Shown one piece after another: positions 1 through 7,796 of a stretch of DNA of 11,478 bases. The stretch is taken from contig PKER01000328.1 of assembly GCA_002919115.1 (NCBI GenBank), positions 1-11,478 on the forward strand, read 5' to 3'. Each line of letters begins with the position of its first letter. The stretch's first letter is position 1. Source of the stretch: a bacterium. Its GTDB lineage: Bacteria > Actinomycetota > Thermoleophilia > Solirubrobacterales > 70-9. The notes under the pieces were generated by a model, which was not told where the DNA came from, ran no database searches, and saw only the letters and a program-made list of their open reading frames with translations. The position numbers and the translations under genes are program-made.

Positions 1-57
1 CCTCTCGGTGGGCCCGGATGGCCTTTCAGCTGTTCACAACGTGTGTGGGCGGCTCAG

Positions 58-696
58 CTAGAGTCCGCCGAGCCGGTCAAGCGGCCAGTACGCCATGAAC
101 GCCCGGCCGATGATCCACTCCTTCGGGACGGGGCCCCAGGCGCGGCTGTCGAGGCTCGCGCCGCGGTTGTCGCCCATCACGAAGTAGTGGCCCTCGGGGA
201 TCACGATCTCGTCGGGGAGGTCGCAGTCGGGCCCGCCTCCGCAGCCCCGCACGAAGTCCTCGTGGGCCTCGACGCCGTTCACGACCGGGTGGCCGTCGCG
301 GATCGCGAGGCGGTCGCCGGGGCCGGCGACGATGCGCTTGATGAACGGCACGTCGTCGGAGCGCTCCGGCCACGCCTTCGGGCAGGCCTGCCCCGGCGCG
401 CGCTGCACCGCGCAGGCGCGGCCCACGTGCGTCGGCTCGGCGCCCACCGGCGGTTGGAAGACCACGATGTCGCCGACCTCGGGGTCGCTGAAGCGGTAGC
501 TCACCCGGTCGACGATCACCCGCTCGCCCACCTCCAGGGTCGGCACCATCGACTCCGACGGGATCTTGTACGGCTTGGCGACCGCGGCCTGGATCCCGAT
601 CGCGAGGCCGACCGCGAGCGCGACGACGAAGACGGTCTCGAACAGCGAGCGCGCCCGGCTGCGGCGCGCGTGCTCGGTGGGTGCGGCGGCGGTCAC
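58..696 (-). CDS. lepB: Type I signal peptidase (leader peptidase)
   Basis: Membrane serine protease (Ser-Lys dyad) that removes signal peptides from exported proteins on the outer face of the cytoplasmic membrane. The 212-residue protein has a short basic N-terminus (RRSRAR, about 11-16) and one membrane segment at about 19-40. The catalytic serine motif PSESMVPTL follows, with Ser49 as probable nucleophile. The lysine motif FIKRIVAGPGD supplies Lys120 as probable general base, and the GDNRGASLDSR box lies at 175-185. One membrane span and about 210 residues match Gram-positive-type enzymes. The start is GTG at 696; no ATG precedes the membrane segment in frame. Two cysteine pairs (Cys95/Cys105 and Cys152/Cys158) sit in the external domain and could form disulfides (inference). 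It lies 64 bp downstream of the helicase gene on the same strand; co-transcription is possible but not shown. Family assignment is very secure. Confidence 0.96.
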   Translation of the reverse strand: MTAAAPTEHARRSRARSLFETVFVVALAVGLAIGIQAAVAKPYKIPSESMVPTLEVGERVIVDRVSYRFSDPEVGDIVVFQPPVGAEPTHVGRACAVQRAPGQACPKAWPERSDDVPFIKRIVAGPGDRLAIRDGHPVVNGVEAHEDFVRGCGGGPDCDLPDEIVIPEGHYFVMGDNRGASLDSRAWGPVPKEWIIGRAFMAYWPLDRLGGL

Positions 697-740
697 GGGC
701 GCGAGGATGACACGCCGCGCTTAACGGCCCCTAACGAGCG

Positions 741-756
741 CGGCGCCTGGGCGCCG
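741..756 (-). terminator. GC hairpin between helicase and signal peptidase genes
   Basis: CGGCGC-CTGG-GCGCCG forms a perfect 6-bp stem with a 4-base loop just after the helicase stop codon. No T-run follows on the minus strand, so it is at best a weak or factor-assisted terminator or an mRNA 3'-end stabiliser. In DNA this GC-rich such a hairpin can also arise by chance. Confidence 0.3.
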
Positions 757-760
757 CCCT

Positions 761-2212
<1,452 letters not shown>

Positions 2213-2421
2213 CTGGTGGTTCGTTTCTTTTCGAGGTTCGCCGTCAAGCGTGTGGGTCGAGGTGGAGTAGCCCTCGGTTCGCCGGGCGGCGCTCTTGTCA
2301 TGGGCTGGACGCGCCTCGGACGGCGGCGGCGCCGCCGATCACGATCTCGAGCTGCCCCTGAGGCTACAGCGTCGGGCGGACCCTGGGCGTCCCGTGCGGC
2401 GCGTTTGCGCGCCCGGAACGC

Positions 2422-2435
2422 TACCCTGCCGCGCC
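2422..2435 (+). promoter_or_regulatory. Candidate -10 element for a leaderless kinase transcript
   Basis: TACCCT at 2422-2427 fits the TANNNT -10 pattern and ends 8 bases before the GTG at 2436, so transcription would begin at or next to the start codon. No good Shine-Dalgarno precedes this GTG, consistent with a leaderless mRNA. No convincing -35 is seen. The rest of the 2213-2435 gap holds no gene that I can support. A TTGACG on the minus strand at 2247-2242 could be a -35 for the helicase gene but has no matching -10. Confidence 0.35.
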
Positions 2436-3368
2436 GTGTCGCTTACCGTCGTCGGGAGCATCGCGTTCGACAGCGTGCGCACGCCGTTCGGCGAGCGTGA
2501 GCGCATGCTGGGCGGCTCCGCGGTGCACTTCGCCCTGGCGGCGAGCTTCTTCACCGACGTGCACGTCGTCGGCCCGGTCGGCGACGACTTCGGCGAGAAG
2601 CACACCGAGATGCTCGAGTCGCGGGGCATCGACACCAGCGCGATCGAGCGGGTCGAGGGCGGCCAGACGTTCTTCTGGCGGGGCCACTACGGGCACGACC
2701 TGAACGTCGCCCACACCGACGACACCCAGCTCGGGGTGTTCGCGGACTTCCAGCCCAAGCTCAACGACGCCGCGGCCCAGGCCGACGTGCTCTTCCTCGG
2801 GAACATCCAGCCCGACCTGCAGCGCCAGGTCCGCGCCCAGTGCGGGTCCGCGCGCTTCGCGGCGCTCGACTCGATGAACCTCTGGATCGACACGGCGCGC
2901 GACTCGCTCGTCGCCGCGATCGGCGAGGTGGACTGCGTGATCCTCAACGACGCCGAGATCCGGATGCTCACCGGCGAGCCCAACCTCGCGCGCGCCGCCA
3001 AGGCCGTGATGGCGATGGGCCCGCGGATCGTCGTCGCCAAGCAGGGCGAGTACGGCGCGGCGCTGTTCACCGAGGACGGGTTCTTCGGCCTGCCGGGCAT
3101 CCCGCTCGAGGACGTGCGCGACCCGACCGGCGCGGGCGACAGCTTCGCGGGCGGGTTCCTCGGCTACCTGGACGGGCACGGCAGCGAGCTGACCACCGCG
3201 GAGCTGCGGCGCGCGATGGCCTACGGCACGGTCGTCGCCTCGTTCAACGTCGAGCGCTTCGGCACTGAGCGCGTGCGCGAGCTCACCGCGGCCGAGATCG
3301 AGGAGCGCTTCCGCGAGCTGCTGGCGATCACGCGGTTCGAGGAGCGCCCGATCGAGCTGCGGGCCTGA
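2436..3368 (+). CDS. PfkB-family (ribokinase-like) sugar kinase
   Basis: Cytoplasmic ATP-dependent kinase of the PfkB/ribokinase superfamily, which phosphorylates sugars, nucleosides or related alcohols; the substrate cannot be told from sequence. The 310-residue protein starts with the family's first strand (SLTVVGSIAFDS), then the N-terminal glycine motif GGSAVHFALAASFF (27-40) and VGPVGDDFG (45-53). NDAE (171-174) and KQGEYGA (203-209) follow. The C-terminal signature DPTGAGDSFAGGF spans 229-241, with Asp235 as probable catalytic base. The open frame extends further upstream, but that extension is low-complexity and unrelated to the family. GTG 2436 places the conserved strand at the very N-terminus, as expected, and follows a possible -10, so it was chosen. 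It stands alone between the divergent helicase and the citrate synthase operon. The family is certain; a specific role is not. Confidence 0.93.
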   Translation: MSLTVVGSIAFDSVRTPFGERERMLGGSAVHFALAASFFTDVHVVGPVGDDFGEKHTEMLESRGIDTSAIERVEGGQTFFWRGHYGHDLNVAHTDDTQLGVFADFQPKLNDAAAQADVLFLGNIQPDLQRQVRAQCGSARFAALDSMNLWIDTARDSLVAAIGEVDCVILNDAEIRMLTGEPNLARAAKAVMAMGPRIVVAKQGEYGAALFTEDGFFGLPGIPLEDVRDPTGAGDSFAGGFLGYLDGHGSELTTAELRRAMAYGTVVASFNVERFGTERVRELTAAEIEERFRELLAITRFEERPIELRA

Positions 3369-3388
3369 TCGAACCGAGCGCCTTTCCC

Positions 3389-3394
3389 TACATT
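3389..3394 (+). promoter_or_regulatory. Candidate -10 of the citrate synthase promoter
   Basis: TACATT fits TANNNT and lies in the least GC-rich part of the gap between the kinase and citrate synthase. It would give a leader of roughly 105-110 bases including the hairpin at 3414-3472. The -35 (TGATCG at 3366-3371, 17 bp upstream) is a poor match, so the call is tentative. Confidence 0.35.
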
Positions 3395-3413
3395 CAGGCC
3401 ACAAAGCCCGTGC

Positions 3414-3472
3414 GATTCTCCCCCTGCCCCCGGGCGGCCTCCCTGCGCGGGCGGGGGGTAGCTGCGAGAATC
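3414..3472 (+). promoter_or_regulatory. Long GC-rich hairpin in the citrate synthase 5' leader
   Basis: GATTCTC (3414-3420) pairs perfectly with GAGAATC (3466-3472). Inside it, CCCC (3421-3424) and GCCC (3426-3429) can pair with GGGG (3453-3456) and GGGC (3449-3452). A bulge (TAGCTGC region) and a GC-rich loop complete the structure. It ends 18 bases before the Shine-Dalgarno. No T-run follows, so it is not a typical intrinsic terminator of the kinase gene. It may be an mRNA 5'-end structure or a regulatory leader (inference). Confidence 0.45.
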
Positions 3473-3490
3473 AGCCATCGAGGGATAGAA

Positions 3491-3498
3491 GAAGGAGA
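3491..3498 (+). promoter_or_regulatory. Strong ribosome binding site fixing a TTG start
   Basis: GAAGGAGA lies 8-9 bases before TTG 3507 and is the clearest Shine-Dalgarno in the window. It supports the TTG as the true citrate synthase start; the nearby GTG at 3511 is out of frame. Confidence 0.8.
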
Positions 3499-3506
3499 AC
3501 CAAGAC

Positions 3507-4904
3507 TTGAGTGACCAGAACACCCAGCATGAGGCGGGAGACGTCGCGGTAGCCGACGGCAAGAACACGCTCACGATCACCGACAACCGCACCGGCCGCA
3601 GCTACGAGGTCGAGATCACCGACGAGACGATCCGCGCCATGGATCTGCGGCAGATCAAGGTGAACGAGGACGACTTCGGGCTGATGGCCTACGACCCGGC
3701 GTTCACCAACACGGCTTCGTGCCGTTCGTCGATCACCTACATCGACGGCGAGGCGGGAATCCTGCAGCACCGGGGCATCCCGATCGAGCAGCTCTGCGAG
3801 AAGTCGACCTTCCTCGAGGTCGCGTTCCTGCTGATCTACGGCGAGCTGCCGACGAAGGCGCAGCTGGAGCGGTGGGTCCACGACATCACCCACCACACCT
3901 TCGTGCACGAGAACATCAAGGTCTTCGTCGAGGGCTTCCGCTACGACGCCCACCCGATGGGGATGCTGCTCGCCACGGTCGGCGCGCTCTCGACCTTCTA
4001 CCCCGGGGCCAAGAACATCGACGACCCCGAGGAGCGCTACATGGCGGCCGTGCGGCTGATCGCCAAGATGCCGACGCTCGCCGCCTTCGCCTACCGGCAC
4101 AACCGCGGCCTGCCCTACGTCTATCCCGACAACGACCTCTCCTACACGGAGAACTTCCTGTCGATGATGTTCAAGATGACCGAGCTCAAGTACGAGCCGG
4201 ACCCGCGGCTCGCGCGCGCGCTCGACGTCTTGTTCATCCTCCACGCCGACCACGAGCAGAACTGCTCGACGAACGCGGTCCGCGCGGTCGGCTCCTCGCA
4301 GGTCGACCCCTACTCGGCGGTCGCCGCCGGCGTCGCCGCCCTCTACGGCCCGCTCCACGGCGGCGCGAACGAGGCGGTGCTCCGGATGCTGCGGCGCATC
4401 GAGAAGGTCGAGAACGTCCCCGACTTCCTCGAGCGCGTGAAGAACCGCGAGGAGCGGCTCATGGGCTTCGGCCACCGGGTCTACAAGAACTACGACCCGC
4501 GCGCGCGGATCATCCGCAAGCACGTCGACGAGGTGCTCGACGCCACGCAGCCCAACCCGCTGCTCGACATCGCCACCGAGCTCGAGAAGCGGGCGCTCGA
4601 CGACGAGTACTTCACGTCGCGCAAGCTCTACCCGAACGTCGACTTCTACTCGGGCCTGATCTACGAGGCGCTCGGCATCCCGACCGAGATGTTCACGGTG
4701 ATCTTCGCGATCCCGCGGACGGCCGGCTGGATCGCGCAGTGGCTCGAGATGGTCGAGGACCCGGAGCAGAAGATCGCGCGCCCGCGCCAGATCTACACGG
4801 GCCTGCGCGACGTGGACTACACGCCGATCGAGGAGCGCGAGGGCCCGGAGAAGATCCGCAACGACTTCATCCGGCGCCCGGTGCGGAGCCGGCGCGGCGC
4901 CTGA
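3507..4904 (+). CDS. gltA: Citrate synthase
   Basis: Condenses acetyl-CoA with oxaloacetate to citrate, the entry step of the TCA cycle, in the cytoplasm. The 465-residue protein has the long type with an N-terminal beta-rich region (about 20-75), as in the hexameric E. coli-type enzyme. Catalytic elements are visible. HADHEQN spans 246-252. GPLHGGANEAV contains His284, matching the E. coli His264 position. GFGHRVYKNYDPRA contains His323, matching His305. NVDFYSG contains Asp379, matching Asp362. GWIAQWLEM near 407-415 and the terminal RxIYTG (427-432) are also typical. The TTG start is set by a strong Shine-Dalgarno at 3491. A conserved hypothetical begins 7 bases after the stop, so it probably heads a three-gene operon. 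Whether the enzyme is NADH-inhibited, as the N-terminal domain of the E. coli enzyme allows, cannot be judged by eye. It could in principle be a methylcitrate synthase, but the length and N-terminus favour citrate synthase. Confidence 0.95.
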   Translation: MSDQNTQHEAGDVAVADGKNTLTITDNRTGRSYEVEITDETIRAMDLRQIKVNEDDFGLMAYDPAFTNTASCRSSITYIDGEAGILQHRGIPIEQLCEKSTFLEVAFLLIYGELPTKAQLERWVHDITHHTFVHENIKVFVEGFRYDAHPMGMLLATVGALSTFYPGAKNIDDPEERYMAAVRLIAKMPTLAAFAYRHNRGLPYVYPDNDLSYTENFLSMMFKMTELKYEPDPRLARALDVLFILHADHEQNCSTNAVRAVGSSQVDPYSAVAAGVAALYGPLHGGANEAVLRMLRRIEKVENVPDFLERVKNREERLMGFGHRVYKNYDPRARIIRKHVDEVLDATQPNPLLDIATELEKRALDDEYFTSRKLYPNVDFYSGLIYEALGIPTEMFTVIFAIPRTAGWIAQWLEMVEDPEQKIARPRQIYTGLRDVDYTPIEEREGPEKIRNDFIRRPVRSRRGA

Positions 4905-4911
4905 CCGGACG

Positions 4912-5253
4912 GTGGCGTACCGGCTCACGGTCCGCCACGGGTCCCGCGTGACCCACCGGAAGTTCGAGCGCCTCGACGACGCGGTCGAGGCGCTCGAACA
5001 GAGCGCCAAGGAGATCCGCGCGGCGGGCCCCCTGCGCGACCGCAAGATGATCCGCGAGTTCCCTGCCGCCCAGCAGGTGGCCGGGCGGGTGGAGATCTCG
5101 ACCGGCGGCCTGCTGCGGCGCGGGCGTGACGCCGGCGTCGACGTGATGGGCGACGGCCGCTTCGTGCCCTTTGCCGGCGGGATCCGCCGGCGCGAGCTCG
5201 ACCCGGGCTCCGACGGCCCGTTCGAGGCCGTGCGCCGCGCCCTCGTAGGCTAG
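4912..5253 (+). CDS. Small protein of unknown function downstream of citrate synthase
   Basis: I do not recognise this 113-residue protein. It starts with a short strand-like stretch (AYRLTVRHGSRVTHRKFERL). An amphipathic acidic helix follows (DDAVEALEQSAKEIRAA, about 22-38), then a charged middle with REFPAAQQVAGRVEISTG and a C-terminal part rich in Arg and Gly (FVPFAGGIRRREL). There is no signal peptide, membrane segment or cysteine, so it is probably a soluble cytoplasmic protein. GTG 4912 is 7 bases after the citrate synthase stop, and the next gene starts 5 bases after this one ends, which indicates co-transcription and probable translational coupling. Codon use and GC at third positions match the neighbours, so it is likely a real gene. 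Its helix-strand pattern may be a small alpha/beta domain; no function is claimed. Confidence 0.75.
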   Translation: MAYRLTVRHGSRVTHRKFERLDDAVEALEQSAKEIRAAGPLRDRKMIREFPAAQQVAGRVEISTGGLLRRGRDAGVDVMGDGRFVPFAGGIRRRELDPGSDGPFEAVRRALVG

Positions 5254-5258
5254 GTGCC

Positions 5259-5603
5259 ATGAGCGGCTCAGAGGTCGAGATCCCCAAGGGGAGCTACGCG
5301 GCCGGCAACCGCGCCCGGCTGCCCGCCGGCGCCCAGGAGCCGATCCGCGTCTACATCAACAGCGTCGAGCAGCCCCGCGGCGAGGTGTGGGAGCGCGAGG
5401 GGAACGAGATCGTCTTTTCGCGCCCGATCATCAAGGAGATCGTCACCAAGGGCCGCTGGCTGGCGATGTACATCGGGATCTTCGGCACCTACCGCAAGCA
5501 CGAGACCGTCGACATCGAGTACACGACCGCCGACGGCAAGATCCAGCTCGCCGCGGACGTCGAGATCCTCGGCGGCGACCCGCCGGACGGCAAGCGCTCC
5601 TAG
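5259..5603 (+). CDS. Small beta-rich protein of unknown function
   Basis: A 114-residue protein that I cannot assign to a family. After a flexible start (SGSEVEIPKGSYAAGNRARLP) it has alternating strand-like segments: IRVYINSVEQP (29-39), GEVWEREGNEIVFSRP (41-56), GRWLAMYIGIFGTYRKHETVDIEYTTADG (65-93) and KIQLAADVEIL (94-104). The pattern suggests an all-beta sandwich or barrel. WLAMYIGIFG is hydrophobic but too short and broken for a secure membrane span. ATG 5259 lies 5 bases after the preceding stop. Only a weak AGG-type Shine-Dalgarno lies in the overlapping end of that gene, so coupling is likely. It ends in the hairpin shared with the convergent dehydrogenase gene. Placement as the last gene of the citrate synthase operon is inference. 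Confidence 0.78.
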   Translation: MSGSEVEIPKGSYAAGNRARLPAGAQEPIRVYINSVEQPRGEVWEREGNEIVFSRPIIKEIVTKGRWLAMYIGIFGTYRKHETVDIEYTTADGKIQLAADVEILGGDPPDGKRS

Positions 5604-5619
5604 GGCCTGGGGCCCCTAG
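5600..5619. terminator. Hairpin spanning both stop codons of convergent genes
   Basis: CTAGGGCC-TGG-GGCCCCTAG folds into 6 plus 2 base pairs with one bulged C (5613) and a 3-base loop. The left arm contains the TAG (5601-5603) of the plus-strand gene. The right arm contains the complement of the TAG (5616-5618) of the minus-strand dehydrogenase gene. It is the only structured sequence between two converging operons, so it probably acts as a bidirectional terminator or 3'-end barrier. No U-tract follows on either strand. Confidence 0.55.
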
Positions 5620-6611
5620 AGGCCGACGAGGCTCGCCACCCGCTCGCGGTGCTCCGCGGCGGTGCCCATGAGCTGCGCGGAGACGCGCGCCCGCTTCAGG
5701 AAGAAGTGGATGTCGTGCTCCCAGGTGAAGCCGATCCCGCCCAGCGTCTGGATCGCGTCGTGCGTGACCGAGCAGGCCGCATCGGACGCGCGGGCCTTGG
5801 CCATCGACGCCGCCAGCGGCAGCGCCTCGGGGTCCGCGTCGGCGCACCAAGCGGCGTAGTAGGTGAGCGAGCGCGCCTCCTCGACCGCCCAGAGCATGTT
5901 CGCGAGCCGGTGCGAGACCGCCTGGTAGGCGCCGATCGGGCGGCCGAACTGCTCGCGCTCCTTGGCGTACTCGGTCGCGATGTCGAGCGCGCGCGCCGCG
6001 AGGCCCACCGACTCGGCGGCGAGCGCGACCGCCCCGGCCGCGCGCGCCCACGCAACGTCGCCGGGCAGGGGATCGCCGCTCTCGGCGCGCACGCGGAAGT
6101 AGGCCCGCGTGTCGTCGATCACGGGGATGCGCTCGAGCTCGGCGTCGGCGGTCGGCACGATCCGGGGACCCCCGTCGGTGAGCAGCGCGAGCACCGTGCT
6201 CCCCTTCGCCGCGCCCACGACGGGCCCGCCCTCGTTCGTGAACTCGGCGGCGCCGCGCGCCGTCCCCGCCGCGATCCCGGGCAGCCAGCGCTCCCGCTGC
6301 TCGTCGGAGCCCGCCGAGGCGATCAGCGCGCCAGCGTAGGCGTTCGAGATGAAGGGCGAGGGCGCGAGCGCGTAGCCCATCTCCTCGAGCAGGATCACCA
6401 GCTCCACGACCCCGAGGCCCTGGCCGCCGTACCGCTCGGGGATCGCGATCCCGGGCCAGCCCAGCTCGCACATCTCCCCCCAGAGCGCGTCGTCGTAGGG
6501 GTTGCCGGACTCGGCGAGCTCACGCACCTTCTCGGCGGGGAAGCGGCTCGCGAGGAACTCGCGCGCGGTCGCCTTGATCTCCCGCTGCTCGTCGCTGAAG
6601 CCGAACTCCAC
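5616..6611 (-). CDS. Acyl-CoA dehydrogenase family protein, short subunit of a probable heteromeric enzyme
   Basis: FAD-dependent acyl-CoA dehydrogenase fold (first step of beta-oxidation), 331 residues against about 380 for classical members. The N-terminal helical domain includes PERYGGQGLGVVELVILLEEMG (58-79). The central beta domain is shortened, and the usual SEPxxGSD flavin loop is replaced by AAEFTNEGGPVVGAAKG (121-137). The C-terminal helical domain keeps EREQFGRPIGAYQAVSHRLA (218-237) and QTLGGIGFTWEHD (288-300). The usual catalytic YEGT segment is absent; AQLMGTAAEH (312-321) stands there. Mycobacterial alpha2beta2 enzymes (FadE28/FadE29 and FadE26/FadE27 types) likewise pair a short with a long subunit. 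GTG 6611 lies 4 bases after the partner's stop, with a GAGG-like Shine-Dalgarno inside that gene's end, so the two are translated together. The substrate (long-chain, branched or steroid-derived acyl-CoA) cannot be fixed. Confidence 0.88.
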   Translation of the reverse strand: MEFGFSDEQREIKATAREFLASRFPAEKVRELAESGNPYDDALWGEMCELGWPGIAIPERYGGQGLGVVELVILLEEMGYALAPSPFISNAYAGALIASAGSDEQRERWLPGIAAGTARGAAEFTNEGGPVVGAAKGSTVLALLTDGGPRIVPTADAELERIPVIDDTRAYFRVRAESGDPLPGDVAWARAAGAVALAAESVGLAARALDIATEYAKEREQFGRPIGAYQAVSHRLANMLWAVEEARSLTYYAAWCADADPEALPLAASMAKARASDAACSVTHDAIQTLGGIGFTWEHDIHFFLKRARVSAQLMGTAAEHRERVASLVGL

Positions 6612-6615
6612 GGGG

Positions 6616-7755
6616 CTACCTCAGCTTCGGCAGGCCGAGCACGCGCTCGGCGACGATGTTGCGCAGCACGTCGCTCGTGCCGCCCTCGATCGAGTTCGCG
6701 CGCGAGCGCAGGAACCGGTACGACCAGGAGTCGTCGGTCCGCAGCGCCTCGAGGCCGCCGAGCTCGAGCGCGAGCTCGGTCATCGCCTGGTTCGCGGCGG
6801 ACCACTGGAGCTTCGCGATCGATCCCTCCGGGCCGGGGATGCCGACCCGCATCGTCGCGGTCAGCGAGCGCAGCGCCCCCAGGCGCAGGCCCTCGACCGC
6901 GATCTTGAGGCGCGCGATGCGGTCGCGCACGAGCGGGTCGCCCGCGCGCCCGCGGCGCTTGGCGAGCTCGATCAGGTCGTCGAGCGTGGCCTGCAGGCCG
7001 AGGGCCGCGGTGGCCCCCAGGCCCGCGCGCTCGTTCATCAGCGTCGTGATCGCGACGGCCCAGCCGTTGCCCTCGCCGCCGATCACGTTCTCGTCGGGGA
7101 CCCACGCGCCGTCGATGAAGAGCTCGTTGAACTCGGCCTCGCCCGTGATCTGGCGCAGCGGGCGCACCTCGACCTCGTCCTGCTCCATGTCGAGGATGAA
7201 GTAGGTGAGCCCCTTGTGCTTGGGGGCGTCGGGGTCGGAGCGGGCGAGCAGCATGCACCACTTGGCGTGGTGGGCGTAGGTGGTCCAGACCTTCTGGCCG
7301 GTGATGCGCCAGCCCCCGTCCTCCTTGACCGCGCGCGTCTTGAGCGATGCCAGGTCCGAGCCCGACCCCGGCTCGGAGAACCCCTGGCACCAGATCTCCT
7401 CGGCCGAGAGGATCGGCTCGAGGAAGCGCTCCTTCTGCTCCTCGGTGCCGTGCGCGATCACCACCGGGCCGCCCATCACGAGGCCGAGCACGTTGGCGGG
7501 GCGCGGCGCCTTGGCGCGCGCCATCTCCTCCTGGAAGATCGCCTGCTCGATCAGGGTCGCGCCGCGGCCGCCGTACTCCCTGGGCCAGGAGATCCCCGCC
7601 CAGCCGGCCTCGTGCAGCGTGCGCTGCCACTGCCGCGCGAACTCGAACTGGGCGTCCTCGCCGCCCGCCGGGGGCTCGCCGGGGTGGTTCTCGGCAAGCC
7701 ACGCGCGCACCTCGTCGCGGAAGGCCTGCTCCTCTGCGGTCAGCGTGAGGTCCAC
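6616..7755 (-). CDS. Acyl-CoA dehydrogenase, long (catalytic) subunit of a probable heteromeric enzyme
   Basis: Flavoprotein that introduces a double bond between the alpha and beta carbons of acyl-CoA. Its 379 residues show the full domain order: N-terminal helices with PREYGGRGATLIEQAIFQEEM (58-78), then the flavin-binding beta domain with CQGFSEPGSGSDLASLKT (123-140) and GWRITGQKVWTTYAHHAKW (148-166). The C-terminal helical domain has MNERAGLG (240-247) and SIEGGTSDVLRNIVAERVLG (355-374). Two glutamates are candidate catalytic bases: Glu357 at the classical position near the C-terminus, and Glu242 at the position used by isovaleryl/long-chain enzymes. The C-terminal domain lacks the RxxFGxPIxxxQ flavin motif that the neighbouring short subunit keeps. 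This supports a shared active site in a heterotetramer. GTG 7755 is the first gene of the operon; no Shine-Dalgarno precedes it. Confidence 0.92.
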   Translation of the reverse strand: MDLTLTAEEQAFRDEVRAWLAENHPGEPPAGGEDAQFEFARQWQRTLHEAGWAGISWPREYGGRGATLIEQAIFQEEMARAKAPRPANVLGLVMGGPVVIAHGTEEQKERFLEPILSAEEIWCQGFSEPGSGSDLASLKTRAVKEDGGWRITGQKVWTTYAHHAKWCMLLARSDPDAPKHKGLTYFILDMEQDEVEVRPLRQITGEAEFNELFIDGAWVPDENVIGGEGNGWAVAITTLMNERAGLGATAALGLQATLDDLIELAKRRGRAGDPLVRDRIARLKIAVEGLRLGALRSLTATMRVGIPGPEGSIAKLQWSAANQAMTELALELGGLEALRTDDSWSYRFLRSRANSIEGGTSDVLRNIVAERVLGLPKLR

Positions 7756-7767
7756 GGGGGTGGCGGC

Positions 7768-7773
7768 ACTCTA
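7768..7773 (-). promoter_or_regulatory. Candidate -10 of the acyl-CoA dehydrogenase operon
   Basis: On the minus strand TAGAGT fits TANNNT and lies 12 bases upstream of GTG 7755, giving a leader of only about 5 bases. No good -35 is seen at the right distance. An operator-like dyad (7774-7787) abuts it in the spacer, which suggests regulated initiation (inference). Confidence 0.4.
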
Positions 7774-7787
7774 ACGGTCCCTGGCCG
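7774..7787. promoter_or_regulatory. Left operator-like dyad of the divergent promoter region
   Basis: ACGGTCCCTGGCCG contains an imperfect dyad (CGGTC-CCT-GGCCG). It matches the reverse complement of 7849-7862 at 13 of 14 positions. It lies directly upstream of the -10 of the dehydrogenase operon, where a bound protein would interfere with or position RNA polymerase. Confidence 0.5.
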
Positions 7788-7796
7788 GCGCCGCGC

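Noticed and set aside
1..57. A possible gene end or terminator at the left edge (GGGCCCGGATGGCC)
   Set aside because: The stem is short, there is no T-run and no open frame of note; too little sequence to support a call.
2235..2285. Direct repeat GGTTCGCCG (2235-2243 and 2277-2285) upstream of the helicase
   Set aside because: A 9-bp repeat in GC-rich DNA with no further copies or symmetry is likely chance.
2295..2435. An N-terminal extension of the sugar kinase from an ATG at 2295
   Set aside because: PfkB kinases begin directly with the VVGS strand. The extension is low-complexity and would include the likely promoter.
3471..5045. A 524-codon open frame on the minus strand across citrate synthase
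   Set aside because: Its translation is low-complexity Arg/Asp/Val/Leu-rich and antisense to an unmistakable citrate synthase. Long antisense frames are expected at this GC content.
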